Source: Flavobacterium agri (lineage in GTDB: Bacteria > Bacteroidota > Bacteroidia > Flavobacteriales > Flavobacteriaceae). Taken from it: DNA of 64,000 nucleotides. The notes beneath the pieces are model-generated. The model did no database searches. It saw only the letters and a program-made list of their open reading frames with translations, and was not told the origin of the DNA. The DNA lies in assembly GCF_013401995.1 (NCBI RefSeq), contig NZ_JACBJI010000008.1, positions 5,886 through 69,885 of the forward strand. Reading direction: 5' to 3'. Positions 8,657 to 18,496 of the stretch are shown here, in pieces. The first letter of the stretch is position 1. Each line of letters begins with the position of its first letter. Made by a program: the position numbers and the translations under genes.

Positions 8657-9881
8657 TGAGTGGGCTGTTGTCAGATTAGAAGATTTATGTTCTAAAGTAA
8701 CATCGGGCGGAACACCTAATACTCAAAAACAGGAGTATTACAGTGGCAATGTGCCTTGGTTAAAAACTCAAGAAATTACATTTAATCGCATTTACAAGAC
8801 TGAAACTTTCATTACTGAAGAAGGACTAAATAATTCTTCAGCCAAATGGATTCCTGAAAACTCGGTAATTGTTGCTATGTATGGAGCAACAGCAGGAAGA
8901 ATCGCAATTAATAAAATCCCATTAACAACCAATCAGGCTTGTTGTAATATAATTCTAAATCCAAGCCAAGCAAATTACAATTTCATTTATTACCATCTTC
9001 TTTCAAGGTATGAAGAAATTGCAGGAATGGCTATAGGTGGAGCACAGCCAAATTTGAATGCAGGAGTGATAAAGGATTTGAGAATTCAAATTCCGCCAAT
9101 TGAAACGCAAAATAAAATTGCTGAAATCCTTACGACTATTGACGACAAAATCGAAAACAACCTTGCCACTAACCAAACGCTTGAAGAAATAGCTCGAACG
9201 CTTTTTAAGGAGTGGTTTGTCAATTTTAACTATCCCAATGCAGACGGCAGCTTAAAGCAAACTGAGTTTGGGGAAATCCCTGAGAATTGGAATGTAGGAA
9301 CATTGGGCGATATTTACAAAACAACTTCGGGAGGAACGCCAAGCAGAAACAGGTCTGAGTATTATGAAAACGGCGATATCGGTTGGGTTAAATCCAAGGA
9401 ACTCAACAACTCATTTATCATTGATACAGAAGAAAAAATAACAACCGAAGCTTTAAAAAACTCTTCAGCAAAGTTATTGCCAAAGCATTCGGTTTTGATA
9501 GCTATTGCAGGAGCGACAATAGGAGAAATTGGAATAACAACACAAGAGTTTGCTTGCAACCAAAATGCGTGTGCATTTCTACCTAATGACAATTACCCTT
9601 TCACATTTATATACCATTATTTAAGACAGTCAAAGTATGATATTAAAAGCAGGGCTGTTGGTTCTGCCCAACCTTATATCAGTCAGCAAGCTTTACTCCG
9701 GTTTAGGCTAATAATACCGCCAACTGAATTAGTGCGGGAATATCATCGGATTATTTTTCCTTTGTTTCAAAAAATTCAGGACAACATTCAAGAAAACGAA
9801 AGCTTAAAAGAATTAAGAGATAGCTTATTGCCCAAACTCATGTCAGGCGAAATCATCGTAAACCCTTCAACCACTCAATGA
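8646..9881 (+). CDS. hsdS: Type I restriction-modification specificity subunit HsdS
   Basis: 411 residues from ATG 8646, which overlaps the hsdM stop; a TTG two codons earlier is less likely. There are two target recognition domains: residues about 5-155, starting with [14 protein letters not shown], and about 215-365, with [14 protein letters not shown]. Each is followed by a helical spacer ([38 protein letters not shown]). The protein sets the bipartite DNA site for the HsdM2-S and HsdR2-M2-S complexes. Both TRDs belong to the same GGTP subfamily and are visibly related to each other, so the half-sites might be similar. Confidence 0.96.
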   Translation: MSFNEWAVVRLEDLCSKVTSGGTPNTQKQEYYSGNVPWLKTQEITFNRIYKTETFITEEGLNNSSAKWIPENSVIVAMYGATAGRIAINKIPLTTNQACCNIILNPSQANYNFIYYHLLSRYEEIAGMAIGGAQPNLNAGVIKDLRIQIPPIETQNKIAEILTTIDDKIENNLATNQTLEEIARTLFKEWFVNFNYPNADGSLKQTEFGEIPENWNVGTLGDIYKTTSGGTPSRNRSEYYENGDIGWVKSKELNNSFIIDTEEKITTEALKNSSAKLLPKHSVLIAIAGATIGEIGITTQEFACNQNACAFLPNDNYPFTFIYHYLRQSKYDIKSRAVGSAQPYISQQALLRFRLIIPPTELVREYHRIIFPLFQKIQDNIQENESLKELRDSLLPKLMSGEIIVNPSTTQ

Positions 9882-9885
9882 CCTT

Positions 9886-10923
9886 ATGGAAACAGAAGAC
9901 TTGAGATATGAAGAACACGAAGATTTCAACATTGATTTTGATGACACTCAGAATGCTATAACTATTTTGGGTAGTTCATTCAGACCAAGCGAAGTACTTT
10001 TCTATTTACAAAGGGAAACATATCGGATTGCACTAACGGATTTCCGAAATCAGCAAATTGAGACATTAAAGGAAACAATCTATTATGAGTATCCACTACC
10101 AATAGCTTTTTATTTCCATCAGTCCGAAAATGCCTATGATTATAATAATCATAGGCTTCAATTACTTCGATCAACCTGGGAAGCAATAATATTTACTCTT
10201 TACGCTGTGGTAGTGGGTGAGGCAAGAAGCAAAGCATTCCCACTTAGAAATATCGCTCAAGTTAATGCCTTAGGCAATCCCGACTTATCATTCAACGATT
10301 ATTTCAGCGATAGGCTAGCTCAAAAACTTTTGATAGTAGAACGCATACTTACATACAATCAAACAAACAATTGCGGATTGCTTTGTGCAAACGTTGTTAC
10401 AATACCAACAATTCAAAAAATTCGAAGTTTAAATCAAGAGCGGAATGAATTTATGCATATCGCAGCAATTTCGGAGGAGCAAGCAGCGACATCGTATGGA
10501 GCGTTATTCCCTGAGGTATTAGATGTATTAAAAGATTTACGAGAATTAGAATTTGTTGATATTATGCGTTTTATTCAAGTTACAGATGCAGTCACAAATC
10601 TTCGTTGTGAAATTTTCAATGGTCACGGATTAGCACGGAATATTAAAAATATTACACTGTCTTCTGCACAACTTGGTCTACTTGGGGATCAACTTAACGC
10701 CCAAAATATATTGATAAAATATCAAGGTGAATTGTTTAGTATTACTCCTTTTCTTCATTTTCGGCCTGAAGCAAATGGCAATGTAACCAACTTATGTTAT
10801 TTCAAAAGAAAAGCAACGAACGCTCGATATGAATATGAAATAGTCAGTCGTTCAGAGTCAGTGGAATTTGATAGGCAAGTTTTCCAAGACCGTACAAATG
10901 AATTAAGGGCACTAATTGTTTAA
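9886..10923 (+). CDS. Unrecognised protein with HEPN-like RX4H motif inserted between hsdS and hsdR
   Basis: 345 residues, starting 5 bp after the hsdS stop and ending 12 bp before hsdR, so clearly part of the operon. I do not recognise the family. Residues about 88-220 are predicted helical: [20 protein letters not shown], then [13 protein letters not shown], then [19 protein letters not shown] and [16 protein letters not shown]. The motif R186-N187-E-F-M-H191 fits the RX4-6H signature of HEPN ribonucleases, including the polar residue after Arg. The last 115 residues look beta-rich ([19 protein letters not shown]). There is no Walker motif, so it is not a PrrC or RloC homologue over its length. 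It nevertheless sits exactly where prrC, a HEPN anticodon nuclease, lies in the hsdM-hsdS-prrC-hsdR locus. Toxin activity is inference. Confidence 0.6.
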   Translation: METEDLRYEEHEDFNIDFDDTQNAITILGSSFRPSEVLFYLQRETYRIALTDFRNQQIETLKETIYYEYPLPIAFYFHQSENAYDYNNHRLQLLRSTWEAIIFTLYAVVVGEARSKAFPLRNIAQVNALGNPDLSFNDYFSDRLAQKLLIVERILTYNQTNNCGLLCANVVTIPTIQKIRSLNQERNEFMHIAAISEEQAATSYGALFPEVLDVLKDLRELEFVDIMRFIQVTDAVTNLRCEIFNGHGLARNIKNITLSSAQLGLLGDQLNAQNILIKYQGELFSITPFLHFRPEANGNVTNLCYFKRKATNARYEYEIVSRSESVEFDRQVFQDRTNELRALIV

Positions 10924-10934
10924 GTTTAACCACA

Positions 10935-13900
10935 ATGGCAAATATACTCACAGAAGAAGAAATTGAACAAATGGTATTGCAAACCTTACAGGAGCAAGGC
11001 TATGAAATACTCAATGGATCAAGCATTGGTCGGCAATACAATGAAGTGATTTTAACCAACCGTCTGCAAATCGCCATTGATAAAATTAATCCTGAAATTC
11101 CTGCCGAAGTGCGGGAAGAAGCCCTGCGCAACATCTCGAGAATACCATTTACCAATTTATTAGCCAACAACGAAGCGTTTCATAAACTCCTTACCGAAGG
11201 CGTCGACGTAAAAGGCAGAGATGGCGAGCAGATCAAAACCTTCAAAGTATGGTTAGTTGATTTTCAGAACCCGGAAAACAATGATTTTATAGCCGTCAAT
11301 CAATTTACTATCGTAGAAAACCACAACAATAAACGCCCAGATGTAATCATTTTTGTTAACGGTCTACCTTTGGTGGTCATTGAAATCAAAAACGCAACCG
11401 ATGAAAAAGCCGACCTGAAAGCCGCTTACAATCAGTTGATGACTTACAAACAAGCCATCCCTACCCTATTCAATTACAACAGCTTTCTGATCATTACGGA
11501 TGGTTGGTTTGCCAAAGCAGGAACCATCACCAGCGATTGGAACCGTTTCAACGGTTGGAAAATTCCAGTAAACCCAACCCAAGGCATCGTTGCTGAACCA
11601 AGCAATATATACGGCTCAACACTATTTCCTACACCTAACGCCAATATTGAAATGGATGTGGTATTGAGCGGAATGTTACACAAAAAAACCATTATCGATT
11701 TGATACGCTATTTTATTGTCTTTGAAAAAAACAAAGACAAAACACTAAAGAAAATAGCAGCTTATCATCAATACTATGCCGTAGACAAAGCCATTCATTC
11801 CACCATCAAGGCAGCAGCTGCTTCAGGTGACAAACGCGCAGGTGTGGTCTGGCACACACAAGGCAGCGGTAAAAGTTTGAGTATGGTTTTTTATGTAGGT
11901 AAAATGGTGGTCACACCACAACTCAACAACCCGACCATTGTGGTACTCACCGACCGCAACGACCTTGACCAACAACTTTTTGAAACATTCAGCAACTGTC
12001 AACAACTCATTAGGCAAACACCTGTTCAAGCAGAAAGCAGAAGCCATTTGCAAAGTTTGCTTTCGGTAGCTTCAGGCGGTGTGGTTTTCACCACTATCCA
12101 AAAGTTTATGCCCGAAGAAAAAGGGGCAACTTATCCCAAATTATCCGACCGTAGAAACATCGTCGTTATTGCAGATGAAGCCCACAGAAGCCAATACGAT
12201 TTTATAGACGGCTATGCGAGGCATATGCGTGATGCTTTGCCCTATGCTTCCTTCATTGGTTTTACAGGCACGCCTATTGAAAAGGAAGATAAAAACACAC
12301 AAGCCATTTTTGGCGAGTACGTAGACATTTACGATATACAACAAGCCGTTGAAGATGGGGCTACCGTCCGCATTTTCTATGAAAGCCGTTTAGCTAAAAT
12401 AGAACTTGACCCAGCAGAACAGGCAATCATTGATCAACGCATCGAAGAAGTAACCGAAGAAGACGAACTTACGGAGCGTCAACAGCGCTTTGCCAAATGG
12501 ACACAACAAGAAGCCATTGTGGGCAGTGACAAGCGATTAAGACAAGTTGCTTCAGACCTTGTAAAACATTTTGAGCAACGAAGCGAACCTTTTGACGGAA
12601 AAGGAATGATCGTGTGCATGAGTCGCAGGATATGTGTGGCTTTGCACAATGAAATTATCAAGATTCGTCCTGAATGGTACAGTGGTGATGACGACAAAGG
12701 GGCAATCAAAGTAATTATGACCGGTTCATCATCCGACCCTTTAGATTGGCAAGAACACATCCGCAACAAGCCGAGAAGAAAATCAATAGGCGACCGATTG
12801 AAAGACCCGAAAAACGAGTTGAAATTGGTAATCGTACGGGATATGTGGCTTACGGGTTTTGATGCGCCTTGTTTGCATACCTTGTATGTGGACAAACCCA
12901 TGACTGGTCATAACCTGATGCAAGCCATTGCAAGGGTAAACCGAGTTTTCAAAGATAAAGAAGGTGGCTTGATAGTGGACTATTTGGGTATAGCCCAAGA
13001 CTTGAAAAAGGCATTGAGCGTTTACACATCAAGCGGCGGTAAAGGCAAAATTGAGTTCGACCAGGAAGAAGCAGTTGCCAAAATGCAAGAACTTTATGAA
13101 ATCGTGGTGGACTTATTCCATGGATTCGACTACAACCGTTTTTTTAATTTACAGTCGAGAGAAAAACTAACTTTTCTATTAGATGCAACAGACTTCATTT
13201 TAGGATTAGATAAAGGACAAGAACGTTTTAGCACCAATGTTTCCAATCTTTCCAAAGCATTTGCAATTTCAGTTCCGCATCCTAAAGCCATCGCGATAAG
13301 AGATGACTTGAGTTTCTTCCAAGCCGTAAAAGCAAGAATTGCCAAACTCAGAGAAAGCAAAAAAAAGCGAACAGACGAAGAAGTAGAAACCGCTATCCGG
13401 CAAATCATTTCAGATGCGTTGATTTCAACGGAAGTCATCGACATTTTCCAAGCCGCTGGTTTGCAAAATCCTGAAATATCGGGATTGAATATTCTTTCAG
13501 ATGAGTTTATGGCAGAATTGAAAAATATGCCCCGAAAGAATTTAGCTTTAGAACTTTTGAGGAGATTACTCAATGACGAAATCAGACAACGTTCATCAAG
13601 AAATATCGTACAGAGCAAGAAATTCTCTGAAATGTTGGCCGAAGCTATCAAACGTTACCAAAATAACGCATTGACAGCCGCCGAAATCATTGAAGAACTT
13701 ATCAGTCTTGCCAAAAAAATTAAAGAAGCCGACAAACGTGGAGAAAATCTAAACCTTGACTTTAGAGAGCTGGCATTTTATGACGCATTGGAAATAGACG
13801 ACAGCGCAGTACAAATTTTAGGAAACGAGATTTTAAAAACAATCGCAAGAGAATTGGTAACAAGCGTAAAAAATTCTGTAACCATAGATTGGGACAAGAA

Positions 13901-14045
13901 AGAAAGCGTACAAGCCAAAATGCGTGTGATGATAAAAAGGATTCTAAAGAAATACGGCTATCCGCCAGAAAAACAAGATCAAGCTGTAAAAACAATTTTA
14001 GAACAAGCGAAACTAATAGGAAACGAATTTTCAATCCATACATGA
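10935..14045 (+). CDS. hsdR: Type I restriction endonuclease subunit HsdR
   Basis: 1036 residues. The N-terminal PD-(D/E)XK nuclease has D136 in [10 protein letters not shown] and E150-I-K152 in LVVIEIKNA. The SF2 translocase follows: Walker A TQGSGKS around 308-314, DEAH at 414-417, motif [12 protein letters not shown], motif [10 protein letters not shown] and motif [12 protein letters not shown]. The C-terminal 250 residues are helical and should contact the methylase core. It cleaves unmethylated DNA after ATP-driven translocation. Length and motif set are those of an intact HsdR, so the restriction system looks complete. Confidence 0.97.
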   Translation: MANILTEEEIEQMVLQTLQEQGYEILNGSSIGRQYNEVILTNRLQIAIDKINPEIPAEVREEALRNISRIPFTNLLANNEAFHKLLTEGVDVKGRDGEQIKTFKVWLVDFQNPENNDFIAVNQFTIVENHNNKRPDVIIFVNGLPLVVIEIKNATDEKADLKAAYNQLMTYKQAIPTLFNYNSFLIITDGWFAKAGTITSDWNRFNGWKIPVNPTQGIVAEPSNIYGSTLFPTPNANIEMDVVLSGMLHKKTIIDLIRYFIVFEKNKDKTLKKIAAYHQYYAVDKAIHSTIKAAAASGDKRAGVVWHTQGSGKSLSMVFYVGKMVVTPQLNNPTIVVLTDRNDLDQQLFETFSNCQQLIRQTPVQAESRSHLQSLLSVASGGVVFTTIQKFMPEEKGATYPKLSDRRNIVVIADEAHRSQYDFIDGYARHMRDALPYASFIGFTGTPIEKEDKNTQAIFGEYVDIYDIQQAVEDGATVRIFYESRLAKIELDPAEQAIIDQRIEEVTEEDELTERQQRFAKWTQQEAIVGSDKRLRQVASDLVKHFEQRSEPFDGKGMIVCMSRRICVALHNEIIKIRPEWYSGDDDKGAIKVIMTGSSSDPLDWQEHIRNKPRRKSIGDRLKDPKNELKLVIVRDMWLTGFDAPCLHTLYVDKPMTGHNLMQAIARVNRVFKDKEGGLIVDYLGIAQDLKKALSVYTSSGGKGKIEFDQEEAVAKMQELYEIVVDLFHGFDYNRFFNLQSREKLTFLLDATDFILGLDKGQERFSTNVSNLSKAFAISVPHPKAIAIRDDLSFFQAVKARIAKLRESKKKRTDEEVETAIRQIISDALISTEVIDIFQAAGLQNPEISGLNILSDEFMAELKNMPRKNLALELLRRLLNDEIRQRSSRNIVQSKKFSEMLAEAIKRYQNNALTAAEIIEELISLAKKIKEADKRGENLNLDFRELAFYDALEIDDSAVQILGNEILKTIARELVTSVKNSVTIDWDKKESVQAKMRVMIKRILKKYGYPPEKQDQAVKTILEQAKLIGNEFSIHT

Positions 14046-14199
14046 TCCCGCATACGGTGAAGTATTTGCAAAAAAATAACTTGCGGAAAAGAAGGACAAC
14101 TGGGAACCGAAAAAAACTTTGTAGCAAAGACCTACGAAACAAAAAAGTGGAATTCGAATCTATTCGATATGGGTCACGATGATATGAATTCTTCCAAAT

Positions 14200-14380
14200 G
14201 CATAGGAAAAGTAAAACTTAATGTCTATTGAACCAACCAAATAGGAATTTTAGCGACAGTCGACCGCCAATTCATACTATTGCGAAACAGATAGTCCATT
14301 CTAAAACTTCGTATCTTCACAACCAAAGCACTTATCCGATTTACCAACGACGACGAGGGTCGGTCTAACCTGTGCGAATT
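14200..14380 (+). repeat. Structured intergenic repeat 6 within a 349 bp gene-free stretch
   Basis: Between hsdR and the SnoaL-like gene no convincing gene is present. The stretch holds CTAAAACTTCGTATCTTCAC at 14301-14320, a near-copy of the block in repeat 5, with the box TATCTTCA at 14312-14319. GACCG-type complementary segments lie around GGGTCGGTCTAACC near 14358. It marks the left edge of another cassette-like unit. The first 150 bp after hsdR show no clear feature. Confidence 0.5.
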
Positions 14381-14394
14381 CTAAAACCTTTATC

Positions 14395-14829
14395 ATGACA
14401 GCACATTCTATTAGAGAAGAAATAATCGAAATAGTCAACAAACTTTTTATCTACACAGATTATCAGGAATGGCAAAAACTTCAAGATGAGATTTTCACAC
14501 GCGAAGTAGATTTTGATATGAGTTCAGTTGGTGGAGAAAATAAAAAAACAACTTCAAAAGCGATCTGTGATCTTTGGCAACAAGGTTTTAAGGGAATTGA
14601 CTCTATAAATCATTTGGCCGGAAATTACATAGTCAATATCCATGAATCTATAGCAACCGTTTTCGCGTATGCCACAGCCACCCATTATAAAGATACGGCA
14701 ACAAATGGAAAAACCAGAGAATTTGTAGGATCATATGACATAGCCCTTGTAAAACAACCTGAAGGATGGAGAATCTTTAAGTTCAAGTATACTTTGAAAT
14801 ATGCCAACGGGAATTTAAATCTATCCTAG
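14395..14829 (+). CDS. SnoaL-like / NTF2-fold protein
   Basis: 144 residues, no signal peptide, so cytoplasmic. The N-terminal helices (REEIIEIVNKLFIYTDYQEW) and the later strands (SINHLAGNYIVNIHESIATVFAYATATHYK, with GSYDIALVKQPEGWRIFKFKYTLKY) match the alpha+beta cone fold of SnoaL-like proteins. Family members include small-molecule isomerases, hydrolases and ligand-binding proteins; the substrate cannot be told here. It is flanked on both sides by the structured repeats, so it is probably a mobile cassette-type gene rather than part of the hsd operon. Confidence 0.75.
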   Translation: MTAHSIREEIIEIVNKLFIYTDYQEWQKLQDEIFTREVDFDMSSVGGENKKTTSKAICDLWQQGFKGIDSINHLAGNYIVNIHESIATVFAYATATHYKDTATNGKTREFVGSYDIALVKQPEGWRIFKFKYTLKYANGNLNLS

Positions 14830-14831
14830 GA

Positions 14832-14951
14832 ATTTCGCTCAACCACACAAATTGCCATTGCGGCAAAATCGACTAAGGGAACGATCGTTTGTAAAACTTC
14901 GTACATTCGTTGTGTGGAGAATATTTTTTCCGGCCAGCCGCTACGACAGTT
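14832..14951 (+). repeat. Structured intergenic repeat 7
   Basis: The spacer contains CCACACAA, which pairs perfectly with TTGTGTGG 65 bp later, and between them GTAAAACTTCGTACATTCG with the box TACATTCG at 14902-14909. The right part TGTGGAGAATATTTTTTCCGG mirrors the GGTGGAGAGTAC hairpin of repeats 1 and 2. It ends in CGACAGTTAATGGC, a GTTAA core like those of the first array. Confidence 0.55.
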
Positions 14952-15016
14952 AATGGCTATATCCCAACGACCAGCAAAGCAGACCGTCATAAATCGTAAT
15001 CAAACCTTGATGAAAT

Positions 15017-17688
15017 ATGATATTGACTCTGATCATCCTTTGTGTTATACTGATTAGTATTCTATTTTTTTACCGGCAATCAGTCGAAAAGAAAAAATAT
15101 CAGGATACTACTTACCTATCTAACTTACAACAAATCTCTTATTTTTTCGATACCATACAAAAATTCGATGACTATGTCACTTGGATACAGCGCGACCAGA
15201 TAAAGACACGGTTTTCTACAGTTGGCCAATTTTTTAAAAATAAATCTAATCTTTATAAAAAGAAAAAACCGTAAAAGAGTTTAACGACATCTTTCTAGAC
15301 TTTGACAACTTCGTCATAGCCTACAACAAAAACTATGTCCAATCCCAAAAAGAAAAATTAGACCTGTATTTTGACGACATTGAACACAAAAAACTAGACG
15401 ACCAACAACGGACTGCCGTAATAACAGATGAGTATTCAAATCTGATTATTGCTGGTGCAGGATCGGGAAAAACCTTAACCATTCTTGGCAAAGTAAAGTA
15501 TCTGATAGAACAGAAAAATGTAAAACCTGAAAACATTTTACTTTTATCATTTACTAAAAAAACGGTCGACGAATTAAATGAACGGCTAAAAAATATCGGG
15601 CTTGACGCACGAGCAACCACTTTCCATAAACTTGGATACGATACCATAAAGAAATACCACACAACCGTTCCTGCCGTTACCAACGCTAACACATTAAGCA
15701 ATGTTGTCAAAGCGTATTTAGATACAGGAATCTTTAATGATGCGGAAGCGTTAGAAGCATACGTCGTGTACGTTGCGTGTTATATGAATGTTCCCGAAGA
15801 ACACGAAAGTTACGATTCGCTTGGCGAGAAATTAGATACTGAAAAAGGTGTTGATTTTCAGACTTTAAAATCTAAATGTGAACCTGAACCGTTGAACAAA
15901 ATAGCAAAAGCTCTGCTTGACACCATGCAAGGTGAAAAAGTAAAGAGTGTTGAAGAACTTACGATCGCCAATTTTTTGTATTTGAACGGCATTGAGTACG
16001 AATATGAAAAACCATACCCTTTCGGAGATACAATGTATCGCCCCGATTTTTACCTAAAAGACTACGACATGTATTTAGAACATTTTGGCGTTGACGAAAA
16101 CAACCGTGCAAAATGGCTTACGCCGTTCAATGAACAGAAATATGTCGAGGAAATGGTGTTAAAAAGAAAAACGCACGAAACACACAATACCAAACTTCTA
16201 GAAACATATTCCTATTACAATCGCAACAACGTTTTGTTTGACAAACTAAAAGAAATGTTGGAAAACGAAAATGTAGTTTTCAAGCCAAGAGATGCAAAAA
16301 GCATCTACACAAAAGTTACCGATAACGACAAGAATTTCGGGAAAGAAATCACTAAACTTATCGAAACCTTCATCAGCCTTTGCAAATCAAGACAATTAGA
16401 CTACGATACGATAACTTGTTTATTTACAGACAGGAAAAAAGCCTATAACGAGTTTATGCTCGAACGGCAAGGAATCTTTTTGAAGTTCGCACTTCAAATT
16501 CTGAAAAAATACGACGATACGCTCAAAGCCATAAGCGAAATTGATTTTAATGACATGATTAATTGCGCAACCGACCTCATAAAAGAAAACAAACCGCAAT
16601 ACGCTTATCAGCATATCATTATCGACGAATATCAAGACATTTCATATTCACGATTTAATTTAATCAAGGAAATCCGCGAGTTATCTGGCGCTAGGCTAAT
16701 CTGTGTTGGAGACGATTGGCAATCCATTTATCGTTTCGCGGGAAGCGACATTTCGTTGTTTAACAATTTCGAAAAATATGTCGGTAAATACGAGCGGTTA
16801 TTCATTGAGCAAACGTATCGCAATTCACAATCGCTTATTGATGTAACTTCTAAATACATCCAAAAGAACAAAAAACAAATCCAGAAGAATCCAAAATCCA
16901 AAAAAGAACATTTAGAAAACCCGATCAAGTTTGTTTATTACTCACAAGACAATGCCGAAAATGCTTTCATAAGTGAAATACAGTCACTTATAGACAAAAA
17001 TGACAGCAAACATATTTTGGTTTTAGGTCGTCATAGTTTTGACATAAATGAATTTATCAAGCTCACGCCAAACAGCAAAATCAAGTATTACGAACGCAAC
17101 GATAAATTAGAAATAAAAGGATTTGAAGACATCGACATTAAATACATAACCGTACACAAATCAAAAGGTTTGGAAGCGGACAATGTCATCGTGCTAAACC
17201 TAAAAAATCACTTACTTGGCTTTCCCAACAAAATGACAGACGATCCGATGTTGTCGCTTCTACTCAGCGATGATGAAGGATACCGTTTCGCAGAAGAGCG
17301 AAGGTTGTTTTATGTAGCTCTGACAAGAACGAAAAACGAAGTTGTGTTACTTATTCCGACGGATGTTTCCTTATTTGCAGAAGAATTAATAAAAGACAAC
17401 GACTTCCTGTTTACTGCATACGATGAAAATCTAAACAAAACGATCTGTCCGTATTGTCAAACAGGAAATCTTGTAATTAGGCATCGCTCATCTAGAGGCA
17501 ATCCATTTTTAGGTTGTTCGCACTATCCAAGTTGTAACCAGACATTCAACAATATAGAAATTCTGGAGAACACCATACTTTGTTCGGGTTGCAAAAGCGG
17601 TTTTATGACCAAAAGAAGCGGGAAGTTCGGCCATTTTTTAGGTTGCACGAATTACCCTAAATGTACAAACACGATAAACTTGCAATGA
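15017..17688 (+). pseudogene. UvrD/HelD-type SF1 helicase with TM anchor and zinc ribbons, frameshifted at 15263-15268
   Basis: The start MILTLIILCVILISILFFY is a membrane helix. Frame 1 stops at 15274. A second frame, open from 15259 to 17688, continues without any ATG until 15766 and encodes KEFNDIFLDFDNF, LDDQQRTAVITDE, Walker A AGAGSGKT, DEYQDISYSR, the C-terminal motifs KSKGLEADNVIVLNLK and FYVALTRTK, and two topoisomerase-type zinc ribbons (CPYC...C, CSGC...C). Adding one A to the A6 tract at 15263-15268 joins both frames into one protein of about 890 residues, like helicase IV. This may be a real mutation, a homopolymer error, or less likely a programmed slip. As assembled, the Walker A part has no normal start. 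Confidence 0.75.
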
Positions 17689-17862
17689 CAAATGTCCGAA
17701 TCGCTATTATCATTCTAGCCCATCACAACGCATCGACACAGTAAAAAACTAATTGTCAACATATTAATTTACAAAGTTTACGTTTTTATTTACAGTCCGA
17801 ATCACGCGATCCGAAGAATGTCAAACTAGATTTGCAGAATCAATCTTAAAGGATACGGACAT

Positions 17863-18411
17863 ATGAAAAAAACAATCCTTGTGCTGTTCTTGTCACTGGT
17901 TGTGGTGAGCGCACTGGTATTCGCTAATCGTGAAATCAAAAAAGAAACGATGCCATCCCTAATACCGATGTCCATAGCCGACAGGAAAGCCGGCCTGGAT
18001 CAGCGGAAAAAATGGGAAGCTTCCCCAGACGGTATAAAATACAAAGAATGGGAGGCTTCTCCCGAAGGTAAAAAAGTGCGCGCCAGTCATGATAAAATAA
18101 GAAAGTACATAAAGGCTTTTGCCGATATGGAAGCCGTTGTAACCTCTGTTACTTTTCAGCGCGAAAACGGGAAATCGTCAGGACCGAAATGGCTCATCGT
18201 CCGGATTGATGACGAAGAATATATGATGCAATTTACTCCTAAGGAATTCCAGCAGCTGAATAACCTGAAAGTCAACGACAAAATAATTGTACGAAGCCGC
18301 AGCGCAGGGTATTCGCCCAATCACCCGTATTTGATTATATCGGGCGACTATATTGCGCGCAACAATCAGATAGTTTTTAAACGTGACTTTAACCAAAATA
18401 ACCGTTGCTAA
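17863..18411 (+). CDS. Exported hypothetical protein
   Basis: 182 residues with an N-terminal signal or anchor (MKKTILVLFLSLVVVSALVFA). Residues about 48-66 contain a doubled motif, KKWEASPDGIKYKEWEASPEG. The C-terminal half (VVTSVTFQRENG...KWLIVRIDDEEYMMQF) is beta-rich with VNDKIIVRSRSAGYSP. I do not recognise it. It ends in a convergent terminator shared with the next gene and stands outside the cassette repeats. Confidence 0.6.
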   Translation: MKKTILVLFLSLVVVSALVFANREIKKETMPSLIPMSIADRKAGLDQRKKWEASPDGIKYKEWEASPEGKKVRASHDKIRKYIKAFADMEAVVTSVTFQRENGKSSGPKWLIVRIDDEEYMMQFTPKEFQQLNNLKVNDKIIVRSRSAGYSPNHPYLIISGDYIARNNQIVFKRDFNQNNRC

Positions 18412-18443
18412 AGATTTCTTTACTTATCAGCATCAAATAAAAA

Positions 18444-18472
18444 AGCCAGGATTTTGTGTCCTGGCTTCTTTT
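18444..18472. terminator. Bidirectional intrinsic terminator
   Basis: The hairpin AGCCAGGA-TTTTGTG-TCCTGGCT is flanked by A-rich sequence on the left and T-rich on the right, between convergent genes ending at 18411 and 18497. Confidence 0.85.
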
Positions 18473-18496
18473 ATCTTGGTCTGGATTTCTCCTGAA

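Noticed and set aside
9886..10923. Calling the inserted hsd gene a PrrC or RloC homologue
   Set aside because: It has no Walker A/B or ABC signature and is shorter; only gene position and the RX4H motif agree.
15263..15274. Programmed -1 frameshift as the main explanation for the split helicase
   Set aside because: The A6 site is not a full X-XXY-YYZ heptamer (preceded by G) and no stimulatory structure was evident; a one-base homopolymer change is simpler.
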